From: FEN-1250 sp039918615
Lineage (GTDB): Bacteria; Gemmatimonadota; Gemmatimonadetes; Gemmatimonadales; Gemmatimonadaceae
Direction of reading: 5' to 3'
DNA: 13,507 nucleotides
NCBI GenBank assembly: GCA_039918615.1
Contig: JBDSHG010000025.1
Location: 1 to 13,507 of the forward strand
A program made the translations under genes and the position numbers. The notes beneath the pieces are model-generated. The model did not search any database and had not been told where the DNA came from. It saw only the letters and a list, made by a program, of their open reading frames with translations. Position 1 is the stretch's first letter. Each line of letters starts with the position of its first letter. Shown one piece after another: positions 6,654-13,220 of this stretch.

Positions 6654-8120
6654 ATGCCATCGAATCGCACGCAGCAGGCGGTAGCACGGCTGGCCGACCT
6701 CACCCCACGACAGATCGTCGGTGAGCTCGACCGCTACATCGTAGGACAGGGAAACGCGAAGAAGGCCGTGGCGATCGCGCTCAGAAACCGTTGGCGCCGC
6801 CAGCAGGCGCCCGACGAGATCCGCGAGGAGATCTCGCCCAACAACATCATCCTCATCGGCCCGACGGGCGTCGGCAAGACGGAGATCGCGCGTCGTCTCG
6901 CGAAGCTCGCAGCCGCGCCGTTCATCAAGGTCGAGGCGTCGAAGTTCACCGAGGTCGGCTACGTCGGCCGGGATGTCGAGTCGATGGTGCGCGATCTGGT
7001 CGAGAGCGCGATCGACATGGTGCGCAACGAGCGCGAGGCGGACGTCGAGGATCTCGCGTACGAGAAGGTCGACGAGCGGCTGCTCGATCTGCTGCTGCCG
7101 AAGCCCACCGCAGATGCGCCGGCAGCGCCGCCTCCGAACGATCCGAACGCGGCGCCTACGGGTCCCGCGCTCTTCGTCGTCTCCGCAACCGGCGAGACAT
7201 CGCGCGAGCCCGCGGATGAGGTTGGGGCCGAGCGCTATCGGCGGACGCGCGAGAAGCTCAAGCAGCTGCTGATAGACGGGAAGCTCGAGGACCGCGAGGT
7301 CGAGGTCGAGGTGACCGGTGGCAAGGGCCCCATGTTCGACATGATGGTCCCGCAGGGGGCGCCGGAAGGGATGGAGAACTTCACGGACATGCTGCAGGAG
7401 ATGATGCCGAAGCGGCGGAAGAAGCGCACCGTGAAGGTGAGCGAGGCACGCCGCATCATCCTCGAACAGGAGCTGGAGAAGCTCATCGACCTCGACGACG
7501 TCACCGCCGATGCGGTGGAGCGTGTCGAGAAGATGGGGATCATCTTCCTCGACGAGATCGACAAGATCGCGGGCGAGCGCTCGCAGATGGGCGGGCCCGA
7601 CGTGTCGCGCGAGGGAGTCCAGCGTGACTTGCTGCCGATCGTCGAAGGGTCGAACGTGCAGACCAAGTACGGGCTCGTAAAGACGGATCATGTGCTGTTC
7701 ATCGCGGCGGGTGCGTTCCATGTGTCGAAGCCGAGCGATCTGATTCCGGAGCTGCAGGGACGCTTCCCGATTCGCGTGGAGCTCACGCCGCTCACGGAGG
7801 CGGACTTCGTGCGCATCATGACGGAGCCCGAGAATGCGCTGACGAAGCAGTATTCGGCGCTGGTCGAGGCCGAGGGTGCGTCGCTGATCTTCACGGAGGA
7901 CGGGATCGCGGAGGTCGCGCGCATTGCCGCGACGGTGAACGATCGAATGGAGAACATCGGCGCGCGCCGGCTGCACACCGTGATGTCGACGCTGCTCGAG
8001 GATGTGTTGTATGACCTTCCTGATCGAGGGAAGGAGGCGATCACCGTCGACGCGGCGCTCGTACGCGACCGGCTGAAGTCGATCGTCGAGGACGAAGACC
8101 TGCGCCGGTACATTCTGTGA
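6654..8120 (+). CDS. hslU: ATP-dependent protease ATPase subunit HslU (ClpY)
   Basis: AAA+ unfoldase that feeds substrates into HslV. Numbered from the ATG at 6654 it has 488 residues, somewhat longer than E. coli HslU (443). The N-terminal TPRQIVGELDRYIVGQ is typical. The Walker A motif GPTGVGKT is at 69-76, the pore loop GYVG at 102-105, and Walker B IIFLDEIDKI at 296-305. The sensor-2 arginine lies in NIGARRLHTVMSTLLED, and the C-terminus ends RRYIL, the tail that inserts into and activates HslV. The substrate-gripping I-domain (about 110-290) carries a Pro/Ala-rich linker near 150-170 that accounts for much of the extra length. A TTG two codons upstream (6648) is an alternative start; neither has a Shine-Dalgarno sequence. 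The stop overlaps the following GTG start (GTGA at 8117-8120). Confidence 0.97.
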   Translation: MPSNRTQQAVARLADLTPRQIVGELDRYIVGQGNAKKAVAIALRNRWRRQQAPDEIREEISPNNIILIGPTGVGKTEIARRLAKLAAAPFIKVEASKFTEVGYVGRDVESMVRDLVESAIDMVRNEREADVEDLAYEKVDERLLDLLLPKPTADAPAAPPPNDPNAAPTGPALFVVSATGETSREPADEVGAERYRRTREKLKQLLIDGKLEDREVEVEVTGGKGPMFDMMVPQGAPEGMENFTDMLQEMMPKRRKKRTVKVSEARRIILEQELEKLIDLDDVTADAVERVEKMGIIFLDEIDKIAGERSQMGGPDVSREGVQRDLLPIVEGSNVQTKYGLVKTDHVLFIAAGAFHVSKPSDLIPELQGRFPIRVELTPLTEADFVRIMTEPENALTKQYSALVEAEGASLIFTEDGIAEVARIAATVNDRMENIGARRLHTVMSTLLEDVLYDLPDRGKEAITVDAALVRDRLKSIVEDEDLRRYIL

Positions 8121-9271
8121 CGATGTTCGAGGATCTCTCGCTCGCGAAGCTTCGCGGTCGCACGAGCGCGAAGTGGACGACGTATCCACCCGATGTGCTG
8201 CCGGCGTGGGTGGCGGAGATGGACTTTCCGTTGGCGGAGCCGATCAAGCGACGGCTGCAGCGCGCGATCGACATTGACGACGCGGGTTACGCGCAGCCGA
8301 AGTCGATTCGGGAGCCGTTCGTGGCGTTCGCGAAGTCGCGGTATGGATGGACTGTCGATCCGGCTCGGATTCTGGTCGCGCCTGAAGTGATGGTCGCGGT
8401 CGCCGAGATCCTTCGTGTAGTGACGAAGGTTGGCGACGGAGTGGTGATCAATCCGCCCGTGTACCCGCCGTTCCTCCAGACGATCGAGGAAGTTGGTCGC
8501 ACGGTGGTGGAGGTGCCGCTCGCGCACGTGCCTGGCGGCGGGTGGGATCTCGATTTCCCAGCGCTCGAGAAGGCGTTCGACGCGGGCGCGAAAGCGTACC
8601 TGCTGTCCAATCCGCACAACCCCGTCGGCCGGGTGTTCGAGAAGGCGCAGCTCGAGGAGATCGCAAAGCTCGCGAAGCGCTACGGCGTGATCGTGATCGC
8701 GGACGAAATCCATGCGCCGCTCACGCTTCCTGGCGCGGTGCACATTCCGTTCGTGAGCGTGAGCGAATCGATCGGCGCGAACGCGATCACGGTGACGTCG
8801 GCGAGCAAGGCGTGGAACCTCGCTGGGCTCAAGTGCGCGGTGATCGTCGCGGGCTCGCAGGCGATGCAGACGGCGCTCAAGAAGCTTCCGATCGAGCTCG
8901 GCGAGCGCACGGGGCATCTTGGCGTGCTCGCGAACATCGCCGCGTTCGAGGAGGGCGCGTCGTATCTCGATGGACTGCTCGCGCATCTCGACCACAACCG
9001 CACGATGATGTCCGAGCTGATCGGCGTGTATCTGCCGGCGGTGAAGTACATCCCGCCGCAGGCCGGCTACCTCGCGTGGCTCGACTGCTCCGCCCTCGGA
9101 CTCGGCGACGATCCGGCGAAGATCTTCCTGAAAAAGGGGAAGGTTGCGGTGATGCGCGGACTCGACTTCGGCCGCCAGGGCGCGTGCTTCGCGCGCGTGA
9201 ACATGGGAACGTCGGGGAAGATCCTGAGCGAGGTGGTGGGGCGGATGGGGAAGGCGTTGGAGAAGGGCTGA
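8117..9271 (+). CDS. MalY/PatB-type PLP-dependent C-S lyase (cystathionine beta-lyase family)
   Basis: A 384-residue fold-type I pyridoxal phosphate enzyme of the MalY/PatB group of class I/II aminotransferases. Members mostly cleave cystathionine or other cysteine S-conjugates to a thiol, pyruvate and ammonia; some have aminotransferase activity or regulatory roles. The MalY hallmark WVAEMDFPLAEPI lies near residue 32. DAGYA follows at about 56, NPPVYPPF near 115, NPHNPVGRVF near 168, and a cofactor Asp in IVIADEIHAPL near 195. The Schiff-base lysine is Lys231 in TSASKAWNLAGLK. The C-terminal domain is complete. The GTG at 8117 overlaps the hslU stop, and an ATG at 8123 is an equally possible start that would give a 2-base gap. 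The exact substrate cannot be read from the sequence, and methionine biosynthesis (metC-like role) is only one option. Confidence 0.88.
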   Translation: MTMFEDLSLAKLRGRTSAKWTTYPPDVLPAWVAEMDFPLAEPIKRRLQRAIDIDDAGYAQPKSIREPFVAFAKSRYGWTVDPARILVAPEVMVAVAEILRVVTKVGDGVVINPPVYPPFLQTIEEVGRTVVEVPLAHVPGGGWDLDFPALEKAFDAGAKAYLLSNPHNPVGRVFEKAQLEEIAKLAKRYGVIVIADEIHAPLTLPGAVHIPFVSVSESIGANAITVTSASKAWNLAGLKCAVIVAGSQAMQTALKKLPIELGERTGHLGVLANIAAFEEGASYLDGLLAHLDHNRTMMSELIGVYLPAVKYIPPQAGYLAWLDCSALGLGDDPAKIFLKKGKVAVMRGLDFGRQGACFARVNMGTSGKILSEVVGRMGKALEKG

Positions 9272-9292
9272 GCAAGCCCTCGAACGTTCGCC

Positions 9293-9350
9293 TTGCTGCT
9301 CCCGCTCTCCGCAAGCTATCTTCCCCGCGCTTCGCACTTCCCCAGAGGAA
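9293..9350 (+). promoter_or_regulatory. Candidate argF promoter and ribosome binding site
   Basis: TTGCTG (9293-9298) and TATCTT (9317-9322) are separated by 18 bases and could be -35 and -10 elements. They would start transcription near 9329 and give a short leader of about 23 bases. AGAGGAA at 9344-9350 is a strong Shine-Dalgarno sequence just before the ATG at 9352. It decides the argF start, because the same frame is open far upstream through the previous gene. The hexamers match the consensus at only three and four positions. Confidence 0.4.
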
Positions 9351-9351
9351 C

Positions 9352-10272
<921 letters not shown>

Positions 10273-10283
10273 TCGAACACGTA

Positions 10284-10320
10284 TTGCGCTCCAGTATATA
10301 CACTCGTATATTGATACGTG
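10284..10320 (+). promoter_or_regulatory. Promoter and palindromic operator candidate for brnTA
   Basis: TTGCGC (10284-10289) and TATATT (10307-10312) are separated by exactly 17 bases; the -10 matches the consensus at five of six positions. Overlapping the -10 is a perfect inverted repeat, CGTAT (10305-10309) and ATACG (10314-10318), around ATTG. Its right arm touches the GTG start of the toxin gene at 10318. The stretch is also rich in GTATAT repeats (two copies, at 10294-10299 and 10306-10311). In the BrnTA family the antitoxin represses its own promoter, so this palindrome is a natural operator candidate. Confidence 0.5.
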
Positions 10321-10602
10321 CGCTGTGCGTGGGATACCGAGAAGAGCGAGCGGAACCTCGTGGAGCGAAGCTTTGACTTCGCATTCGCTTCCGCAGTTTT
10401 CTCTGCCCCGATTCTCGAGCGCATCGATACGCGCCAGGACTACGGTGAGATTCGACGGATTGCGATCGGTGTTGCCGATGGCGTTCTGCTCACAGTCGTC
10501 TTCACCGACCGGGCCCAGGCTGGCGATATCGTTCGAAGAATCATTTCGGCCCGAGTGAGCAATCGCCGTGAGCGCCAAGCGTACCGCAAAATCTTCCCCT
10601 AA
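10318..10602 (+). CDS. brnT: BrnT family type II toxin (RelE-like ribonuclease)
   Basis: BrnT toxins are small RNases with a RelE-like fold that block growth and are neutralised by BrnA, encoded immediately downstream. This 94-residue protein shows the family pattern: AWDTEKSERN at 4-13 (the FEWDxxKxxxN motif), a Phe-rich helix (FAFASAVFSAP), the DxRxDYGExRxxAIG region at 38-51, a central LLTVVFTDR strand, and the C-terminal RRIISAR (73-79) with RRERQAY (83-89). The Lys-His-Gly that usually follows the conserved Asn is Glu-Arg-Ser here (16-18), so the His often found in this family is missing. The GTG at 10318 is the only reasonable start, because an in-frame TGA lies at 10312-10314. It has no Shine-Dalgarno sequence and sits about six bases after the -10. 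The 3' end overlaps brnA by 35 bases. Confidence 0.85.
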   Translation: MRCAWDTEKSERNLVERSFDFAFASAVFSAPILERIDTRQDYGEIRRIAIGVADGVLLTVVFTDRAQAGDIVRRIISARVSNRRERQAYRKIFP

Positions 10603-10906
10603 CGGCGCGACGCCGACTCAGGGTCGAGCGAATCTCGCCAAGCTCCGTCGAGTGAGCGAGGCCGAGATCGCTCGCACTTCGCCAGACGAGCTGCGCGATC
10701 TTCCGAAGAATTTCTGGGATGATGCCGTACCTATGATTGCCGCGGCGAAGGTTCCCATCTCGCTGCGGGTAGACACCGACGTTCTTGCCTTTTTCCGAGA
10801 GAGCGGGCCGAGATATCAGTCGCGCATGAACGCCGTGCTCCGGTCGTACATGGAGCGTACTTCGGAGTCGGCGACCAAGCGGCCGAAGCGGCGCGACCTC
10901 GCCTGA
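10568..10906 (+). CDS. brnA: BrnA family antitoxin
   Basis: BrnA binds and inhibits BrnT, and the complex represses the brnTA promoter. This 112-residue protein has a basic, probably flexible N-terminus (1-30) and a middle helix (SEAEIARTSPDEL). Then comes the toxin-binding segment around WDDAVPM, and a C-terminal ribbon-helix-helix-like DNA-binding part: KVPISLRVDTDVLAFFRE (a strand, then a helix), and YQSRMNAVLRSYMER, the characteristic family ending. The tail is Lys/Arg-rich. The GTG start at 10568 lies inside brnT in the other frame, an overlap typical of this toxin-first operon, so both proteins are probably made by coupled translation. It ends 32 bases before the end of the convergent TPR gene, and no terminator is visible between them. 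Confidence 0.85.
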   Translation: MSAKRTAKSSPNGATPTQGRANLAKLRRVSEAEIARTSPDELRDLPKNFWDDAVPMIAAAKVPISLRVDTDVLAFFRESGPRYQSRMNAVLRSYMERTSESATKRPKRRDLA

Positions 10907-10938
10907 GAAGCAGTCGGTAGCGCCGGCGAGCGTCCCGC

Positions 10939-11967
10939 TTACCCCCCCTTCTTCACCGTCTTCTGCTCCCCACTCGGCCGCCACGGCTTGAGCGCCTGCA
11001 GCTGCTCCTCGATCGCGTGCATCTCGTCGTCCGCACTCATCAGCGAAAATCTCGCGAGCGCGCGTCGCAGCCACTTGGTCGCGCTCGTCACGTCGCCGCG
11101 CCCCGCCTTCACCATCCCGAGCTCGCGCGCCGCCTCCGCCTCGAGCGTCAGCAGCTGCAGTCGCCCCGCGATGCGAATCGCTTCCTTGAGACGCGGCTCC
11201 GCCTCCTCGAGCTGGTGCATTTTTCGGTAGATCTCACCCTGCACGCGCAGCGCCGCCGCACGTCCGCTCTCATCCTGCAGCTCGGTGAAGATCGCGAGCG
11301 CCTTCTCGCTCCGCTCGAGCGCCTCCGGATATCGCTCCGCCTCGCAGCGCAGCTCCGCCTGATTCAGCATCGCCCCCGCCGCCACGTTCTTGTCGCCACG
11401 CTTCTCCGCGATCGACAGGCATCGGTCGAATGAGGCTTCGGCCGCGTCCCAGTCCTGCTCTTCCGCGTGCGCGAGCGCGAGGTTGTGGAGCGCGAGCGTC
11501 AGCCCCTCTTCGTCATTGATCGAGTCGAGAATCTCCACCGCGCGCTCGTAGCTCGCACGCGCCTCCTCGACATCGCCGAGCAATAACGACAGCGCGCCCA
11601 TGTTGATCTGAATCCGTCCGCGAAGCGCAGGCGACACCGCGAGCTCCGACGCGACGGCGAACGACGAGCGCGCCTGCGTGAAGATCCCGCGCTGACAATA
11701 GACCGACCCAACGCCATTCTCGATCGACGCGCGAAGGTCGTCGTCCCCGAGCTCGATGGCGGCTGCGCGGGCGCGCTCGTAGAGCTCGAGCGCGTCGTCG
11801 AGCCGCCCCTGTCGCCACGCCACGCGCCCAAGTCGAAATAGTCCCTGCGCCGCGGGCGCTGGCACGTCCGACGTCGACAGCCGACGATACGCCGCCGACG
11901 CCGCCTGCAGGTCGCCCTTCTGCTCCGCCTCTTCCCCCTCGGCCAGCGCCGTCTCGTGTTCGCTCAT
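10939..11967 (-). CDS. Tetratricopeptide repeat protein
   Basis: A 342-residue soluble protein made of about seven or eight TPR helix pairs, roughly at 5-30, 40-72, 80-108, 117-150, 157-190, 197-230, 237-270 and 277-310. Consensus positions are visible, for example LGRVAWRQGRLDDALELYERA, NMGALSLLLGDVEEARASYERA and NLALAHAEEQDWDAAEASFDRC. Some repeats have the 40-residue spacing of the subclass found in LGN-like and Rap-type regulators. There is no signal peptide, membrane segment or recognised catalytic domain. Such solenoids bind proteins or peptides. Its ATG start overlaps the stop of the upstream regulator gene by 4 bases (11964-11967, ATGA on the minus strand), so the two products are very likely made together and may interact. 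The short charged tail ends KKGG. The function is not known. Confidence 0.88.
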   Translation of the reverse strand: MSEHETALAEGEEAEQKGDLQAASAAYRRLSTSDVPAPAAQGLFRLGRVAWRQGRLDDALELYERARAAAIELGDDDLRASIENGVGSVYCQRGIFTQARSSFAVASELAVSPALRGRIQINMGALSLLLGDVEEARASYERAVEILDSINDEEGLTLALHNLALAHAEEQDWDAAEASFDRCLSIAEKRGDKNVAAGAMLNQAELRCEAERYPEALERSEKALAIFTELQDESGRAAALRVQGEIYRKMHQLEEAEPRLKEAIRIAGRLQLLTLEAEAARELGMVKAGRGDVTSATKWLRRALARFSLMSADDEMHAIEEQLQALKPWRPSGEQKTVKKGG

Positions 11968-12794
11968 ACGGCAAGCCTCGGCGCGCGCGTGTGCACGCGC
12001 GGGAGCGTCTGTCGCCTGCCGTCGGCCGACTGTACGTGACGAAGTAGCGCGCCGATCACGTATGCCGCGCCGCCGCGCGCGCGGATCTGGTGCGGCGCCG
12101 CGTGCACGTAGCGCTGACAGGTATTTCTGAATGCGCTGCCCGACGGAAAGTCGAGCGCGAGTGCGACGCTATCCGCCGTGCGCTCATTGTCCTCGAGCAT
12201 CTTCGCCGCGACGACGAGCCGCCCCCACGCGATGAGTCGCTGCGCGGTGGGAAAGCCGGCCTGCACGAGACGATCGGACAACACCTTCCGGCGAATGCCC
12301 AGGATGCGCGCAAGCATGTCCGGCGCGAGCCGCTGATGCGCCCGCGTGACCGTAACGAGGAGCGCATCGCGAACCGTCGGCTTCACGTCGGCAATCGCCG
12401 GACGGAGCAGCTCGATGATCCCCCGCGCCTCGGCCTGCTCGATGATGGTGAGAAGCCGTCGCGGCTCATCGTCCTGATCGGCGACGATCAGACCGTCGAC
12501 ACCGAAGCGCCCGGCCTCGAATAGATCGCGCGGGCGCGCGGGAGGCACGGCTGCGTAGAGCACGACGGTGACGGAGGGAAAGCGACGCTTCACCTGGCGC
12601 AGCCAGTCGAAGGTGTCGCTGACCTGCGATGCGGGGAAGAGATCGATGAGCGCGATCGTCACCGGGCGCGCCGCGCAGGCGGCGAGCAGCTCCGGCCAAT
12701 CGTTACAGGGGACCATCGTGTAATGGTCTCTCAGGGCCGTGCGGACGCGGTTCAGCCGGTGGGGGCTGGGCAGAAGAGTGGCGACCAGTCCCAC
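11964..12794 (-). CDS. Receiver-like/AraC-type transcriptional regulator
   Basis: A 276-residue probable DNA-binding regulator. Residues 1-120 follow the alternating strand-helix pattern of a response-regulator receiver, with Asp51 in VTIALIDLF at the phosphoacceptor position. However, the acidic pair expected after the first strand is replaced by LPSP, and the conserved lysine after the fifth strand is not seen, so phosphorylation in the standard way is doubtful. Residues about 155-240 match an AraC-type double helix-turn-helix: MLARILGIRRKVLSDRL, then RLIAWGRLVVAAKMLED, TADSVALALDFPSGSAFRNTC and the terminal RYVHAAPHQIRARG. A basic tail follows. The GTG start at 12794 has only a weak AGAGA upstream. 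No histidine kinase gene is nearby; instead it overlaps a TPR gene and diverges from a prepilin gene that it might control. Function and target are inferred only. Confidence 0.75.
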   Translation of the reverse strand: MGLVATLLPSPHRLNRVRTALRDHYTMVPCNDWPELLAACAARPVTIALIDLFPASQVSDTFDWLRQVKRRFPSVTVVLYAAVPPARPRDLFEAGRFGVDGLIVADQDDEPRRLLTIIEQAEARGIIELLRPAIADVKPTVRDALLVTVTRAHQRLAPDMLARILGIRRKVLSDRLVQAGFPTAQRLIAWGRLVVAAKMLEDNERTADSVALALDFPSGSAFRNTCQRYVHAAPHQIRARGGAAYVIGALLRHVQSADGRRQTLPRVHTRAPRLAV

Positions 12795-12810
12795 GGCTAT
12801 CTCTGTTGGT

Positions 12811-12822
12811 TAGTCATGACTA
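12811..12822. repeat. 12-bp perfect palindrome upstream of the regulator gene
   Basis: TAGTCATGACTA is identical to its own reverse complement and lies 16 bases before the GTG start of the AraC-type regulator. It is well placed for an operator used in autoregulation or in control of the divergent prepilin gene. About three perfect 12-bp palindromes are expected by chance in a window of this size, so only the position makes it notable. Confidence 0.35.
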
Positions 12823-12843
12823 TGGAATGGACGCGGAGAGGCT

Positions 12844-12893
12844 CGGCCTTGTCACAGCCCGTTACGGCTGGGAAGCCCAGCCGCGTGACGCCG
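12844..12893 (+). ncRNA. Possible structured RNA domain (nested stems)
   Basis: Three nested stems can form on the plus strand. CGGC (12844-12847) can pair with GCCG (12890-12893). GTCAC (12851-12855) pairs with GTGAC (12885-12889). The inner perfect 8-bp hairpin is CGGCTGGG (12865-12872) with CCCAGCCG (12876-12883) around an AAG loop. It does not match a riboswitch or small RNA class that I can recognise. The same pairings exist in the opposite strand, so the direction is assumed from the downstream gene. Confidence 0.3.
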
Positions 12894-12898
12894 GCAGC

Positions 12899-12925
12899 AA
12901 AGCGCAACCAATCGTTGCCGCTTTT
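12899..12925 (+). terminator. Hairpin followed by a T-run, possible terminator or attenuator
   Basis: AAAGCGCAAC (12899-12908) pairs with GTTGCCGCTTT (12914-12924), with one bulged C and a 5-nt loop, giving ten base pairs. The 3' arm ends in TTTT (12922-12925). This resembles an intrinsic terminator on the plus strand, though the T-run is short. It lies six bases after the nested stems at 12844-12893 and about 295 bases before the prepilin start. Confidence 0.3.
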
Positions 12926-13093
12926 CGCAAGAAGTGACGGTGACGATCTCAACCGTGATGAAGTCTTCTCATTGAACGTGCCAAACGGGTAAGCGGCCTG
13001 TGCAATATCTATCATGTTCGCACTTGTTTGCGTAGCGATACGAAGTTCATGGAATTGTAAACGCCATCACAGCAACAAGATAGCTTCCGGCAT

Positions 13094-13151
13094 GGCTCGC
13101 GCATTAGGGAGCCGCAGACGAGGCCGCCTTCCGAATGGCTGGCGGACTCGT
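13094..13151 (+). promoter_or_regulatory. Two adjacent stems in the prepilin leader
   Basis: GGCTC (13094-13098) pairs with GAGCC (13109-13113). Four bases later, ACGAGGCCGCC (13118-13128) pairs with GGCGGACTCGT (13141-13151) around a 12-nt loop, ten pairs with one G-A mismatch. The second stem is the strongest in the gap. It ends 54 bases before the ribosome site of the prepilin gene and is not followed by a T-run, so a leader regulatory element or a protein-binding inverted repeat fits better than a terminator. Confidence 0.3.
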
Positions 13152-13220
13152 GAGACGATTCCACGAAAGCTCGCTGCTTAAAGAAGTCGTTCGTCCTGCA
13201 TCCTTGGAGAGTTAGCGCAG

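Larger units (their letters stand above)
12795..13220. other. Long divergent intergenic region with several RNA-like hairpins
   Basis: This 426-bp stretch separates the minus-strand regulator from the plus-strand prepilin gene. Open frames in it have no recognisable protein features and the base composition is less GC-rich than the neighbouring genes, so it looks non-coding. It holds a 12-bp palindrome near the regulator and, read on the plus strand, at least five stems (12844-12893, 12899-12924, 13031-13042, 13094-13113 and 13118-13151). A ribosome site, GGAGAG (13206-13211), precedes the prepilin ATG by nine bases. Promoters for the two genes must lie here, but no clear -35/-10 pair was found; TATCAT at 13010-13015 is the best -10-like word. 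Confidence 0.5.

Noticed and set aside
6468..9337. Long minus-strand open frames opposite hslU and the MalY-like gene (573 and 549 codons)
   Set aside because: They are mirror frames of well-supported plus-strand genes, without motifs, ribosome sites or sensible starts.
8542..9351. Extension of the argF frame 270 codons upstream
   Set aside because: It lies in another frame of the MalY-like gene, its translation is Arg-rich with no family similarity, and the ribosome site at 9344-9350 fixes the start at 9352.
10907..10938. A bidirectional terminator between the convergent brnA and TPR genes
   Set aside because: The 32-bp gap holds only the short CGCCGGCG palindrome and no T-run on either strand.
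12723..12992. An 89-codon plus-strand open frame crossing the start of the regulator gene
   Set aside because: It overlaps the regulator coding sequence on the other strand, has no ribosome site and shows no protein-like pattern; the stems in this area fit a non-coding role better.
12841..13020. A known riboswitch (GEMM cyclic-di-GMP or cobalamin) upstream of the prepilin gene
   Set aside because: The conserved GEMM words (GCAAACC and GACGCAAAGC) and the cobalamin core words (GCCACTG, GGGAAGGC with the upstream B12 box) are not present in the right order on either strand.
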